Assembly (NCBI GenBank): GCA_021850085.1
Contig: JAJZRZ010000106.1
Location: 1 to 6,258 of the forward strand
From: Actinomycetes bacterium
Lineage (GTDB): Bacteria > Actinomycetota > Coriobacteriia > Anaerosomatales > Anaerosomataceae
Direction: 5' to 3'
Length of the DNA stretch: 6,258 nucleotides
Shown piece by piece: positions 1-6,115 of the stretch (positions are counted from its first letter, which is position 1; each line of letters starts with the position of its first letter). Both the position numbers and the translations under genes were made by a program. The notes below the pieces were generated by a model. That model was given only the letters and a program-made list of their open reading frames with translations. It made no database searches and was not told the DNA's origin.

Positions 1-935
1 CGATCTACACGCCTGACGGCATCGACCTGGCCCGCATCGCGCGGCAGTTCGAGGAGATTCGGCAGGTCACCGAGCGGGACCTGCAGTCCTTGCGACTCGT
101 GGTGAAGCATCAGGGTACGCTCGTGCCCACGGTGGGCGGAATCCTACTCTACGGCTTCGACCGGGACGTGCACTTCCCCGACGCCGGCTTCCGCGTCGCC
201 CGCTTCAAGGGCACCGATCGCAGCACGATCCTCGATACGCAGGACTTCCCCGCTGCGTCACTGCCCGATCAGGTCGAGCTCGTCATGGGATTCGTTCAGC
301 GCCACATCATGCAGCGCCTCGAGATCGGCACCGGACGGCACGAGGTGTGGTGGGAGTACCCGCTCGTGGCGATTCGGGAGGCCGTCACGAACGCGGCAGT
401 TCACGCTGACTACTCTCAGCTGGGCTCGCCTCTGCGCGTGTCCGTCTACGCCGACAGGATCGAGATCGAGAACCCCGGCCTGCTCATGCCGGGTCTTGCC
501 GTGCCCGACTTGCTCGGCGGCATATCGAAGCTGCGCAATCGCGTAATCGGCCGCGTATTCCGGGAGCTGCGGCTGATCGAGCAGTGGGGAAGCGGCGTTC
601 AGCGGATGGTGGCCTCATGCCGCGACGCCGGCCTGGCCGATCCGCTGCTCGAGGAGATCGGAACGCACTTCCGGGTGACGCTGTACTCGGAGCGAGCGAG
701 CGGCGCAGAGCAGCTCGACAGCGTGGACAGGCAGCTCGTAGAGGCATTGCGGACGCAAAACGGGCTGTCGACGAAGGAGCTCGCCGAGCGCGTGGGCCGG
801 ACGCCTCGAGCCGTGCGGACGCGGCTTGCCCGCCTAGTGGAACTCGGGATAGCGGTAGAGCTGGGAAGCGGCCCGACCGACCCGCAGCGGCGCTACTATG
901 CGGCCGAAGAGCGCGGGCTGTATGGGCGAGGGTAA
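1..935 (+). CDS. RecG-like / AlbA_2-family putative transcriptional regulator, 5'-truncated by the window
   Basis: The frame is open from base 3, so the true start lies upstream; the TTG at 90 is internal. 310 residues are visible. The family normally has an N-terminal AlbA_2 (Schlafen-like) nucleic-acid-binding domain, which would lie outside the window, followed by a GHKL-type ATPase-like domain and a winged helix. Seen here: the linker motif PTVGGILLYG at about residues 42-51, the GHKL N-box REAVTNAAVHADYS at about 125-138, IEIENPG at about 153-159, the conserved WGSGVQRM at about 195-202, and a C-terminal winged helix at about 237-299 whose recognition helix includes TPRAVRTRLARL. Such proteins are usually called ATP-dependent DNA helicase RecG-related or transcriptional regulators; they are not true RecG helicases and their exact role is poorly defined. 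The stop codon overlaps a terminator-like hairpin. The next gene is convergent. The family assignment is firm and the regulatory role is inferred from the winged helix. Confidence 0.88.
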   Translation, partial: IYTPDGIDLARIARQFEEIRQVTERDLQSLRLVVKHQGTLVPTVGGILLYGFDRDVHFPDAGFRVARFKGTDRSTILDTQDFPAASLPDQVELVMGFVQRHIMQRLEIGTGRHEVWWEYPLVAIREAVTNAAVHADYSQLGSPLRVSVYADRIEIENPGLLMPGLAVPDLLGGISKLRNRVIGRVFRELRLIEQWGSGVQRMVASCRDAGLADPLLEEIGTHFRVTLYSERASGAEQLDSVDRQLVEALRTQNGLSTKELAERVGRTPRAVRTRLARLVELGIAVELGSGPTDPQRRYYAAEERGLYGRG

Positions 936-974
936 CAGTACATCTTTACCACTGCGGTAAACCGTGCTGTTTTT
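934..974 (+). terminator. Hairpin terminator overlapping the stop of the RecG-like gene
   Basis: Bases 934-941 pair with 964-971 (eight pairs, one of them G-U in RNA). After a 3x2 internal loop, TTTACC (945-950) pairs with GGTAAA (956-961) around a 5-base loop. The T run is 970-974, partly inside the stem. Its position right at the stop codon fits an intrinsic terminator. The T run is short and the inner stem doubles as a palindromic DNA site, so an operator is an alternative reading. Confidence 0.5.
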
Positions 975-988
975 GCCATGTTGGTAAA
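945..988. repeat. Two TTTRCC-N5-GGTAAA palindromes, 27 bp apart
   Basis: Copy 1 is TTTACCACTGCGGTAAA at 945-961, with perfect 6-bp arms. Copy 2 is TTTGCCATGTTGGTAAA at 972-988, with one arm mismatch. Both have a 5-base spacer and their starts are exactly 27 bp apart, so they also form a direct repeat. Paired dyads of this kind are typical of repressor binding sites. No gene starts immediately beside them now, so they may be a leftover control region of a lost gene, or may act on one of the flanking convergent genes. Confidence 0.55.
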
Positions 989-1107
989 CTACGGGGTGCA
1001 GGTGCAGATCTCGCTTCGCCAGCTCCGACGCTCGGCGTGATGCGTACGCTACCCGCCAACTGCCGCGCAATCGCACCCAGCATCGCTGTGGGCCGACTGG
1101 TGTGTCG

Positions 1108-1926
1108 TCACTGCTCGAGCGCTCCCGGGTCGCAGATGAAACCGTCTGCGTAGGCTTCCGCGCGCGCGAGCTCGTCGGCGTCGGTGATCGTCCAGCCGAG
1201 GAGCGGACGGCCGCGCCAGCGCTGCACCGTCGTGAACGGCGACGGCAGCTCCTCGATGTCGTAGGCGATGAAGTCTGGCGTGCTCGTGAAGTTCAGCAGC
1301 AGCTTGCGGAGCAGGAGCTTCTCGTACCAGGCGAGGTCCTCGCCCTCAAAGGCGCTCGCGAGCTGTCCGCGCGGGACCTCGGGCGCCACCTCGGCCATAC
1401 GCGCGAGCGAGAACGGGTTGAACGACATCACCGCCGCTTCGCCCTCGTACGCCGAGAGCTGCTCTGCCACGTCGTCTTCGAGCGCGCCCACGTCGCCCGG
1501 GTTCTTGATCTCCACGAAGACGGGCACTCGGCCGTCGATGAGTTCGAGCGCCTCGGCGAGCGTGGGCATGCGCTCGTCGCCACCGAAGAGGCTGAGCTGT
1601 TGCAGCTCGCTCACAGTGAGCGCGTCAACGGGGACCGGCTCGCCCGTAAGGCGCGACGTGTCCTCGTCGTGAAAGACGACCGTGACGCCGTCGACCGAGG
1701 ACCGCACGTCGAGCTCGATCGCGTGGCCAGCGTCGGCTGCACGCTCGAACGCGGCGAGCGAGTTCTCGGGCGCGAGCGGCCCGGCGGTCCATAGTCCGCG
1801 GTGGGCGATCTTACGCGCGGTGAGCCAAGGTGGCGCATCGGGCTCGGGGAACAGACGGGCGGCATAGGCGACGGCGGCCAGCAGGACGAGAGCGAGGACG
1901 GCGAGGGCTGCGAGCTGCTTGCGCAT
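1108..1926 (-). CDS. Membrane-anchored glycerophosphodiester phosphodiesterase family protein
   Basis: Predicted to hydrolyse glycerophosphodiesters to glycerol 3-phosphate plus an alcohol, a Ca/Mg-dependent reaction of lipid turnover and phosphate or glycerol scavenging. The protein has 272 residues, close to the usual 240-300. Residues 1-24 form a basic start plus a hydrophobic stretch, a signal peptide or anchor, so the enzyme should face outward. The GDPD barrel starts at residue 40. Metal and catalytic motifs are all present: AHRG (H42, R43), PENS (E54, N55), ELDV (E71, D73), FHD (H86, D87), VEIK (E139, K141), SFNP at 168-171 and GWTI at 244-247. I chose the ATG at 1926 because GGAG (1932-1935 on the complement) sits 5 bases upstream and the signal peptide begins exactly there; the frame stays open to 2040 but that extension is not protein-like. 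A possible -10 box, TACCCT, lies at 1968-1963 without a good -35. The gene looks monocistronic. The substrate is not determinable from sequence. Confidence 0.92.
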   Translation of the reverse strand: MRKQLAALAVLALVLLAAVAYAARLFPEPDAPPWLTARKIAHRGLWTAGPLAPENSLAAFERAADAGHAIELDVRSSVDGVTVVFHDEDTSRLTGEPVPVDALTVSELQQLSLFGGDERMPTLAEALELIDGRVPVFVEIKNPGDVGALEDDVAEQLSAYEGEAAVMSFNPFSLARMAEVAPEVPRGQLASAFEGEDLAWYEKLLLRKLLLNFTSTPDFIAYDIEELPSPFTTVQRWRGRPLLGWTITDADELARAEAYADGFICDPGALEQ

Positions 1927-2040
1927 GTGGGCTCCGGGGTCGGCTGTGCGGTTGCCGCTACGAGGGTAGCACCTTGGCGGGCCCCACGCGGCCCACGCCA
2001 CCCTGCCGGATGCCGAAAGACATGCCATCTGTAATGCCAC

Positions 2041-2178
2041 TCAGACTGCCGTTTCGCGTGACAGCTTGGCGAACTCAGCTGTCTGGTAGCGCCCGGTGAC
2101 CACGTCGTGGTGAGGCTTGACCATGACCACATGCCGCCATGGTGTGAGACCGGCCGCGGGCGCTCCCTCGATCGCGGC
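2041..2178 (-). pseudogene. N-terminal stub of a DUF499 ATPase
   Basis: This 45-codon stretch follows a TAG in the same frame and ends at TGA (2043-2041). Its core, LTPWRHVV followed by PHHDVVTGRYQTAEFA, resembles the N-terminus of DUF499-containing P-loop ATPases, which typically open with PWxxVVxPHxDVxxGRYxxAEFA. Those proteins run to about 1,000 residues and occur with adenine methyltransferases and SNF2-type helicases in predicted phage-defence operons. Here the similarity stops after AEFAKL and the rest is gone, Walker motifs included. There is no ATG, GTG or TTG between the preceding stop and the conserved start, so even the stub is probably untranslated. It lies 114 bp upstream of the phosphodiesterase start. 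The family match is by eye. It could instead be a chance stretch, but the reading frame is clearly protein-like. Confidence 0.55.
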
Positions 2179-2406
2179 CTACACCGCCTTGCGCTTCTCG
2201 CGCTTGGCCTGCTCGTCGTAGCGGATGCGCAGCACCTCCTGCTTCATCCGCTCGATCTCGGTCTGCTCAAGCGCCGAAACAGCTGCGAGCAGCCGCTGTA
2301 TTCGAGAGTGGAATATCTCGGGTCACCACACAATCTCGGACTCTGGGCAGTTGAGCCTGACCGCCAGGCGGTCGATGTCCGTACGAGTACGGGCTCTGGA
2401 GGCTTC
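2179..2406 (-). pseudogene. Unidentified charged, helical reading frame interrupted by TGA
   Basis: On the minus strand one frame reads 27 codons (2406-2326), meets TGA (2325-2323), then reads 47 more codons to TAG (2181-2179). Both halves are protein-like. The first contains RTRTDIDRLAVRL. The second contains IQRLLAAVSALEQTEIERMK and ends in a very basic tail, KREKRKAV. The C-terminal 40 residues look like a continuous amphipathic, possibly coiled-coil helix. Reading the TGA as a one-base change from TGG would join the halves without a frameshift. A further TGA (2409-2407) closes the frame upstream, and no start codon precedes the frame. I do not recognise the family. It sits directly before the DUF499 stub in the same frame and direction, as a neighbouring operon gene would. 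It is about 34 bp downstream of the intact ATPase gene. Confidence 0.4.
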
Positions 2407-2439
2407 TCACTCGGAAAGCCATAGTGTCGTCACAACCGG

Positions 2440-3819
2440 CTACCCGTCGAAGATATCAGTCGCCGTGAAAGCGTGAACACCCGTCGGCACGTCGGTCAGA
2501 CGCTCGCGGGCACACACGACGTAGGTCGGCTCATCGGCGACCGACGGGAGAGCGCGTGCCTTGTCTTGCAGGCTCCGCAGCAGCGTGGGCGCGTTCTCGA
2601 CACGGCCCCACTTCGCTTCTCCCAGGAGCACCGGCTTGTGAGGGCGACCGGTGAGCCCCACGGCATCAATCTCGACGGAGCTGTCCTCGTTCCACCACTG
2701 ACCCAGCGCGACGACGTCGGAGGGTAGCGCTCCGGTGGCCACCTCGCGTATCAGGTGGCGCCTGAAGGCCTCCTCCCACGGGGCGCCCATGGCATCGCCG
2801 ATGCCAGACTCCAGGAGGGCCGCCACGGATGGCCCGAGACCGCGCTCGATTTGGGAGCGGTATCGCTCGACACGCCCCAGCCAGAAGGCGAGGTAGTTGT
2901 CGGCTATGCGGTAGATCTTCCGGCGCGTGCGCTCCGGGTTCTCCGTGATGGGCACGAGCTGCTCGACTAGCCGCAGCTCGACCAAACGGGTGAGGAGACG
3001 GGAGGGTTCCACACCAACGGCATCGCGAATCTGGCCATGTCTCGTGCGGCCCGCCGCGATGGCCTTGAGCGCGATGCCGGCCAGCCCACCCGCGTCGCCT
3101 TCTGTGGCGAGCAGCAGCTGCCCCTCGGTGAGAAGAGGAGCGCCCGGCGTACAGAACAGTCGCTCCAGGTTGTCGCGGATGGAAGCCGCCTGATCCCACC
3201 ACGATAGGTACAGCGGAACCCCGCCAACCAGACCCCAGACAACCGCACGATCCGCCGGCTCCAGGTCGCGCAGCATCAGCGCAGCCTCCTGTGGATCGAA
3301 GGGGTGCACCTGCAACGAGAGCCCGAAGCGGCCGTAGAGCGGGGCCCGCTCCTCCTGCATCGCCTGCATGGTCCGCACCGCAGAGCCGCAGATCAGGATC
3401 TTGAGCTGTGTGTCCTGACCCACCCGGTCCAGGAACGCGCGCAGTATGCCCTCGAGTTCGGGGGCCGTGGCCTTGAGCTCAGGGAATTCGTCGAGCACGA
3501 TGAGCAGCCGCTCTGTGCGCGATGCAGTAGCGAAAAAGTCGAGTGCGTCGTCCCAATCCGCGAACGGCCGCTGCCGCAGGTCACGAATCGCATCGACGCC
3601 CATATCGGCTACCGACTCGGAGAGGATCCGAAGCTCGTCGGCGGCAGGGCGACCAGCCGCGGTATGGAAGACGACGCGCTTGTCCGCCGCGAACCGCTGG
3701 AGAAGCATGGTCTTGCCGACGCGGCGACGTCCCCAGACGATCCCAAGGCGGGATGCAGGCCCGGAGTGCCAAGACTCCAGCGCCTCCAGCTCGCGCGTTC
3801 TGTTGACGAACTCCCTCAT
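2440..3819 (-). CDS. AAA ATPase of the archaeal-ATPase family with DUF234 C-terminus
   Basis: 459 residues, full length for the family. An N-terminal AAA/STAND-like P-loop domain has Walker A GRRRVGKT at residues 30-37 and Walker B LLIVLDEF at 105-112, and the sensor-like LKILICGSA follows at about 140-148. A winged-helix region spans about 247-292. The C-terminal DUF234 part carries E383 and D385 (VEIDAVG) and then E401 and K403 (LLGEAKW), an arrangement like the PD-(D/E)XK nuclease fold. The molecular role of these ATPases is not well established; DNA-linked functions are suspected from the winged helix and nuclease-like end. I place the start at the ATG at 3819: it is seven bases after a -10 box, there is no Shine-Dalgarno, and the family motif (FVNRTREL) begins three residues in. 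A TTG at 3843 and an ATG at 3828 are upstream in frame but overlap the promoter. Every key motif is intact, in contrast to the relics on both sides. Confidence 0.9.
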   Translation of the reverse strand: MREFVNRTRELEALESWHSGPASRLGIVWGRRRVGKTMLLQRFAADKRVVFHTAAGRPAADELRILSESVADMGVDAIRDLRQRPFADWDDALDFFATASRTERLLIVLDEFPELKATAPELEGILRAFLDRVGQDTQLKILICGSAVRTMQAMQEERAPLYGRFGLSLQVHPFDPQEAALMLRDLEPADRAVVWGLVGGVPLYLSWWDQAASIRDNLERLFCTPGAPLLTEGQLLLATEGDAGGLAGIALKAIAAGRTRHGQIRDAVGVEPSRLLTRLVELRLVEQLVPITENPERTRRKIYRIADNYLAFWLGRVERYRSQIERGLGPSVAALLESGIGDAMGAPWEEAFRRHLIREVATGALPSDVVALGQWWNEDSSVEIDAVGLTGRPHKPVLLGEAKWGRVENAPTLLRSLQDKARALPSVADEPTYVVCARERLTDVPTGVHAFTATDIFDG

Positions 3820-3826
3820 GCCCGAC

Positions 3827-3855
3827 ATATTACTCGCATTCAATGTTACTCACAA
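3827..3855 (-). promoter_or_regulatory. Sigma-70-type promoter of the DUF234 ATPase, leaderless
   Basis: On the minus strand, TTGTGA (3855-3850) and TAATAT (3832-3827) are separated by exactly 17 bases. Each box matches four of six consensus positions. Only seven bases (3826-3820) separate the -10 box from the ATG at 3819, so transcription should start at or next to the start codon. The absence of a Shine-Dalgarno sequence agrees with a leaderless mRNA, a common class in actinobacteria. Confidence 0.6.
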
Positions 3856-3873
3856 GCACTGTTAGTAACATTG
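3827..3873. promoter_or_regulatory. Three GYGAGTAAYAT-type repeats over the ATPase promoter, likely operator
   Basis: Minus-strand copies are GCGAGTAATAT (3837-3827, covering the -10 box) and GTGAGTAACAT (3853-3843, from within the -35 box into the spacer), 16 bp apart. A third copy, GTTAGTAACAT, is on the plus strand at 3861-3871. Copies two and three give a perfect inverted repeat: CAATGTTACT (3841-3850) and AGTAACATTG (3864-3873) around 13 bases. Sites lying over both promoter boxes fit repression. The winged helix of the ATPase itself is a plausible ligand (autoregulation), which is an inference. Confidence 0.6.
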
Positions 3874-3913
3874 GAGGCGAGTGACGACTGCGTTGTGAAA
3901 CGCGGCGTACGGC

Positions 3914-4069
3914 TCAAGGATGAACAGCGTGAGCGGCCAGAACCGGCCGTCGAGAGGCGGTCCAAGCCTCCGCCGGTCGACGAGTCAGGTCATATGCGAA
4001 GTACTTGGCGTGGTAGAGGCTGGGGCAAGACCACCTCAGCAAGGGGGTTCGGTCAACTCCGCTGAGCAT
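3914..4069 (-). pseudogene. N-terminal stub of a SNF2/DEAD-type helicase
   Basis: A 51-codon frame runs from ATG 4069 to TGA 3916-3914. It contains LYHAKYFAYDLTRR, which closely resembles the opening of large SNF2-related helicases that begin with YHAKYFAxELTRR and continue about 20-25 residues later to a VDLNPHQV motif before the ATPase core. After LTRRP the similarity moves to another frame, where GGLDRLSTA can be read, suggesting a one-base indel near 3980. Beyond that nothing helicase-like remains; no NPHQ or Walker motif is present. Its start is 3 bp after the NERD stop codon, so the two may once have been one operon. A genuine 51-residue small protein cannot be excluded. Confidence 0.55.
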
Positions 4070-4072
4070 GCG

Positions 4073-4868
4073 CTATTCCTCCAAGTTGAACCCGTACCGG
4101 CATCCTGTGATTCGGTAGTTCTCACAGCCTAGGAAGGGTTTGCCTGCACGCGTCCCGTGCTTGGCAGTCTTCCGGATGAGTCGACCGCCGCAAAGGGGGC
4201 ATGCCTCAGGAACTGACTGTGCCGCCTCCTCTGCGGGTTCCGAAGGTACGACTCTCTCCTGCTGCTCCAGCCGCTGGTCGCGCATCTTCATTCGGGCAGC
4301 ATTCGAGAGAGTGCCATACAAGTCGAACTCAGCCTTGAACTTGTACTGGAGGTCACCCGCGATCTGAGAGAACAGAACGCGCGCAATCCGGCCAGCCTTC
4401 TCTTGGTCGAGCGCGTCCTCTGAATGGCTGAGAATTTCGTGAGTCAGAAGCCTTAGCGGGAGGGTCCGAACCACTCCCTCGCGGAGGCATTCGAGTCTCG
4501 CATCCGGCTGGGCGTACACAACTATCGGCATCCGTCGGATGGAAGTCATGAAAGACGATGTACTCCTCAGGGAGAGTCAGCAACGCCTGATGCACGAGCA
4601 TTTCACCTCGTGCCCCCTTCAAGAACTGCGCGCCTTCTCGGAACCCTTCCGAGATCGCCTTAAGGTCCTTGCGTCTCAGATACGAGACGAGAACCAACAT
4701 CGAAGTGGTCAAGAGCAATCCGCCGAATCCAAGGCTGTTCATGGACCGCCGGAAGGCCATGAGTGCGAGGGGCAGGGCAGTCAGCCCAAGAAAGACAATC
4801 GGTAAGAGCACAAGCAGTCCGCCACGCGCTGCGGCACTCTCCCCTGGGGTGCCAATCACCCTCGCCAC
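4073..4868 (-). pseudogene. NERD-domain / topoisomerase-type zinc-ribbon protein with deleted nuclease core
   Basis: Two frames belong to one gene. The 5' part starts at GTG 4868, with GGAGG (4877-4873) four bases upstream, and encodes two hydrophobic segments (about residues 17-39 and 48-64) followed by the start of a NERD domain, GARGEMLVHQALLTLP to FHDFHP (85-111). The 3' part, in another frame, resumes at about 4531 with PIVVYAQPDARLE, the end of a NERD region, then a helical linker and a four-cysteine zinc ribbon (Cys codons at 4201, 4192, 4126 and 4102) like those at the C-terminus of topoisomerase I. Intact relatives have roughly 100 residues between these points, including the IDHVVV and ETK nuclease-like motifs; here they are absent. 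Thus a large deletion plus frameshift at about 4531-4537 removed the presumed catalytic centre. The 5' part could still make a small membrane peptide. It starts 73 bp after the C-S lyase stop. Confidence 0.8.
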
Positions 4869-4941
4869 ACTGCCTCCGTTCACCAAGTGCTCGCTAATCA
4901 GGGTATCCCGAACAGGCGCGCGACGAGAAGCATGAAGCCGT

Positions 4942-6099
4942 CTATCGGCGCACGGCGTCGACGACCCTCCCCACAACCTCCCCCAGCACCACCCTGCTGG
5001 TCGCGAAGTTGATTCTCGCGAAGCCCTTCCCATGCTGCCCGAAGTCAGGCCCCGACCCCAGGGCCACCTGCGCCCGCTCGAGCAACACCGCGGCCGGATC
5101 GTCCCCAAGCTCGTACGCGCGCAGATCCGCCCACGCGAGGTAAGTCGCCTCTGGCATCGTCACGCCGGCCTCGGGCAGCTCCGCGCGCAACCTCCCCACC
5201 AGGTAGTCGCGCTGCTCCTCGAGAAACGCCACCGTCTCGGCCAGCCACGGCTCGCCCTCGGTGAACGCCGTGAGCGTGGCCAGCGCCCCGGGCGCGCTTA
5301 CGCTGCCCAGCATATGTGCAGGCAGTTCGCTAATGCGCTTCTCGATCTCGGCGTCACCGAAGTACGCCATCGCGCACCGCAGCCCCGCGAGGTTGAAGGC
5401 CTTGCTCGCCGCGTGCGCCATCACCCAGCGCACGTCTCTGCCTTCGGCCACCTTGGCGAAGGGGATGTGTTTCGCGCCGGAGTACACCACGTCGGCCCAG
5501 ATCTCGTCGCTGATCACGAGCAGGTCGTGGCGCTCGGCCACCTCGGCGATCGCCTCAAGCTCTTCGGCGGAGAACACGCGCCCGGTGGGATTATGCGGAC
5601 TGCATAAGAGCACGCAACGGGTGGAGGAGTCGATGCACGCCTCGAGCCGCTCCACGTCCAACCGCCAAGTCCCCGGCTCGAGCGGGCAGTCCACGATTCT
5701 GCGGCCGATGCCCGTCACGGTGCGGAAGAACGGCGGGTACACCGGGGTTAGCAGCACCACGCTGTCGCCGGGGCGCGTGCCAAACATGAGCGCGAGGTCC
5801 ACCGCCTGCAGCACGTCGGTCACCACGCGAACTCGTGCCTCTTCCGGCCGCCAGCCGTGCCGGCGCTCCATCCACTCCGCCCACGCGCTCGGCAGCTGCT
5901 GGTGCGCGCTGAAGTTGTAGCCGAAGTCGGCTCGCTCCACGAGGCCGCGAAGCGCCTCGGTGATCACGGGCGCCGTGGGCAGGTCCATGTCGGCCACCCA
6001 CGCGGCGAGCGTGCCCTTCGGGTAGCGGCTCCACTTGATGCCCGAGAGCGCGCAGAGGCGCTGGATCTCGGCGGCGAGGTCGGTGGGGTCGTGCGTCAC
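4942..6099 (-). CDS. patB: PatB/MalY-type pyridoxal-phosphate C-S lyase (cystathionine beta-lyase-like aminotransferase)
   Basis: A fold-type I PLP enzyme predicted to cleave cystathionine or cysteine conjugates to a thiol, pyruvate and ammonia, linking to methionine and cysteine metabolism; cytosolic. With the GTG start at 6099 it has 385 residues, matching the 387-390 of PatB and MalY. Family signatures: the N-terminal KWSRYPKG and AWVADMDLP, TPVYPPF, CSPHNPTG with N170, SDEIW with D198 (PLP pyridine nitrogen), HAASKAFNLAGLR with the Schiff-base lysine K233, and C-terminal FARINF with R362 for the substrate carboxylate. All key residues are present, so it should be active. The GTG is preceded by AAGGAG (6115-6110) at 10 bases. 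An ATG at 6129 (GAGGGG two bases upstream) and one at 6192 are in frame, but the sequence they add is not family-like and the upstream part overlaps a toxin-gene relic. Whether the substrate is cystathionine or another thioether cannot be told from sequence. Confidence 0.92.
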   Translation of the reverse strand: MTHDPTDLAAEIQRLCALSGIKWSRYPKGTLAAWVADMDLPTAPVITEALRGLVERADFGYNFSAHQQLPSAWAEWMERRHGWRPEEARVRVVTDVLQAVDLALMFGTRPGDSVVLLTPVYPPFFRTVTGIGRRIVDCPLEPGTWRLDVERLEACIDSSTRCVLLCSPHNPTGRVFSAEELEAIAEVAERHDLLVISDEIWADVVYSGAKHIPFAKVAEGRDVRWVMAHAASKAFNLAGLRCAMAYFGDAEIEKRISELPAHMLGSVSAPGALATLTAFTEGEPWLAETVAFLEEQRDYLVGRLRAELPEAGVTMPEATYLAWADLRAYELGDDPAAVLLERAQVALGSGPDFGQHGKGFARINFATSRVVLGEVVGRVVDAVRR

Positions 6100-6109
6100 T
6101 CGGTCCACG

Positions 6110-6115
6110 CTCCTT
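6110..6115 (-). promoter_or_regulatory. Ribosome binding site supporting the GTG start of the C-S lyase
   Basis: AAGGAG on the minus strand lies 10 bases before GTG 6099 and directly after the TAG (6118-6116) that ends the AbiEii stub. The spacing is a little long. A GTG at 6108 is too close to use the site. This favours 6099 over the in-frame ATG at 6129. Confidence 0.5.

Noticed and set aside
834..1076. 80-codon minus-strand frame across the dyads, with VYQHGKN and VYRSGKD echoes
   Set aside because: The peptide repeats are simply the translation of the 27-bp DNA repeat, and the frame overlaps the conserved 3' end of the RecG-like gene.
2323..2325. TGA read as tryptophan or selenocysteine
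   Set aside because: The phosphodiesterase gene in this window uses TGA as its normal stop, there is no obvious selenocysteine hairpin, and neighbouring sequence is decayed, so a nonsense mutation is simpler.
3304..4065. 253-codon plus-strand open frame
   Set aside because: It lies mostly antisense to the DUF234 ATPase, whose frame carries all family motifs; long antisense frames are expected in GC-rich DNA and its product is not protein-like.
4005..4065. Possible tRNA, from a GGTTCGGTC-like T-loop at 4045-4055
   Set aside because: The T-arm does not pair properly and no acceptor or anticodon stem can be built; the stretch reads instead as the helicase stub on the other strand.
5032..5920. 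Long plus-strand frames opposite the C-S lyase, and similar ones opposite the phosphodiesterase at 1102-1794
   Set aside because: They are shadows of strongly conserved minus-strand genes and have no recognisable motif or ribosome binding site.
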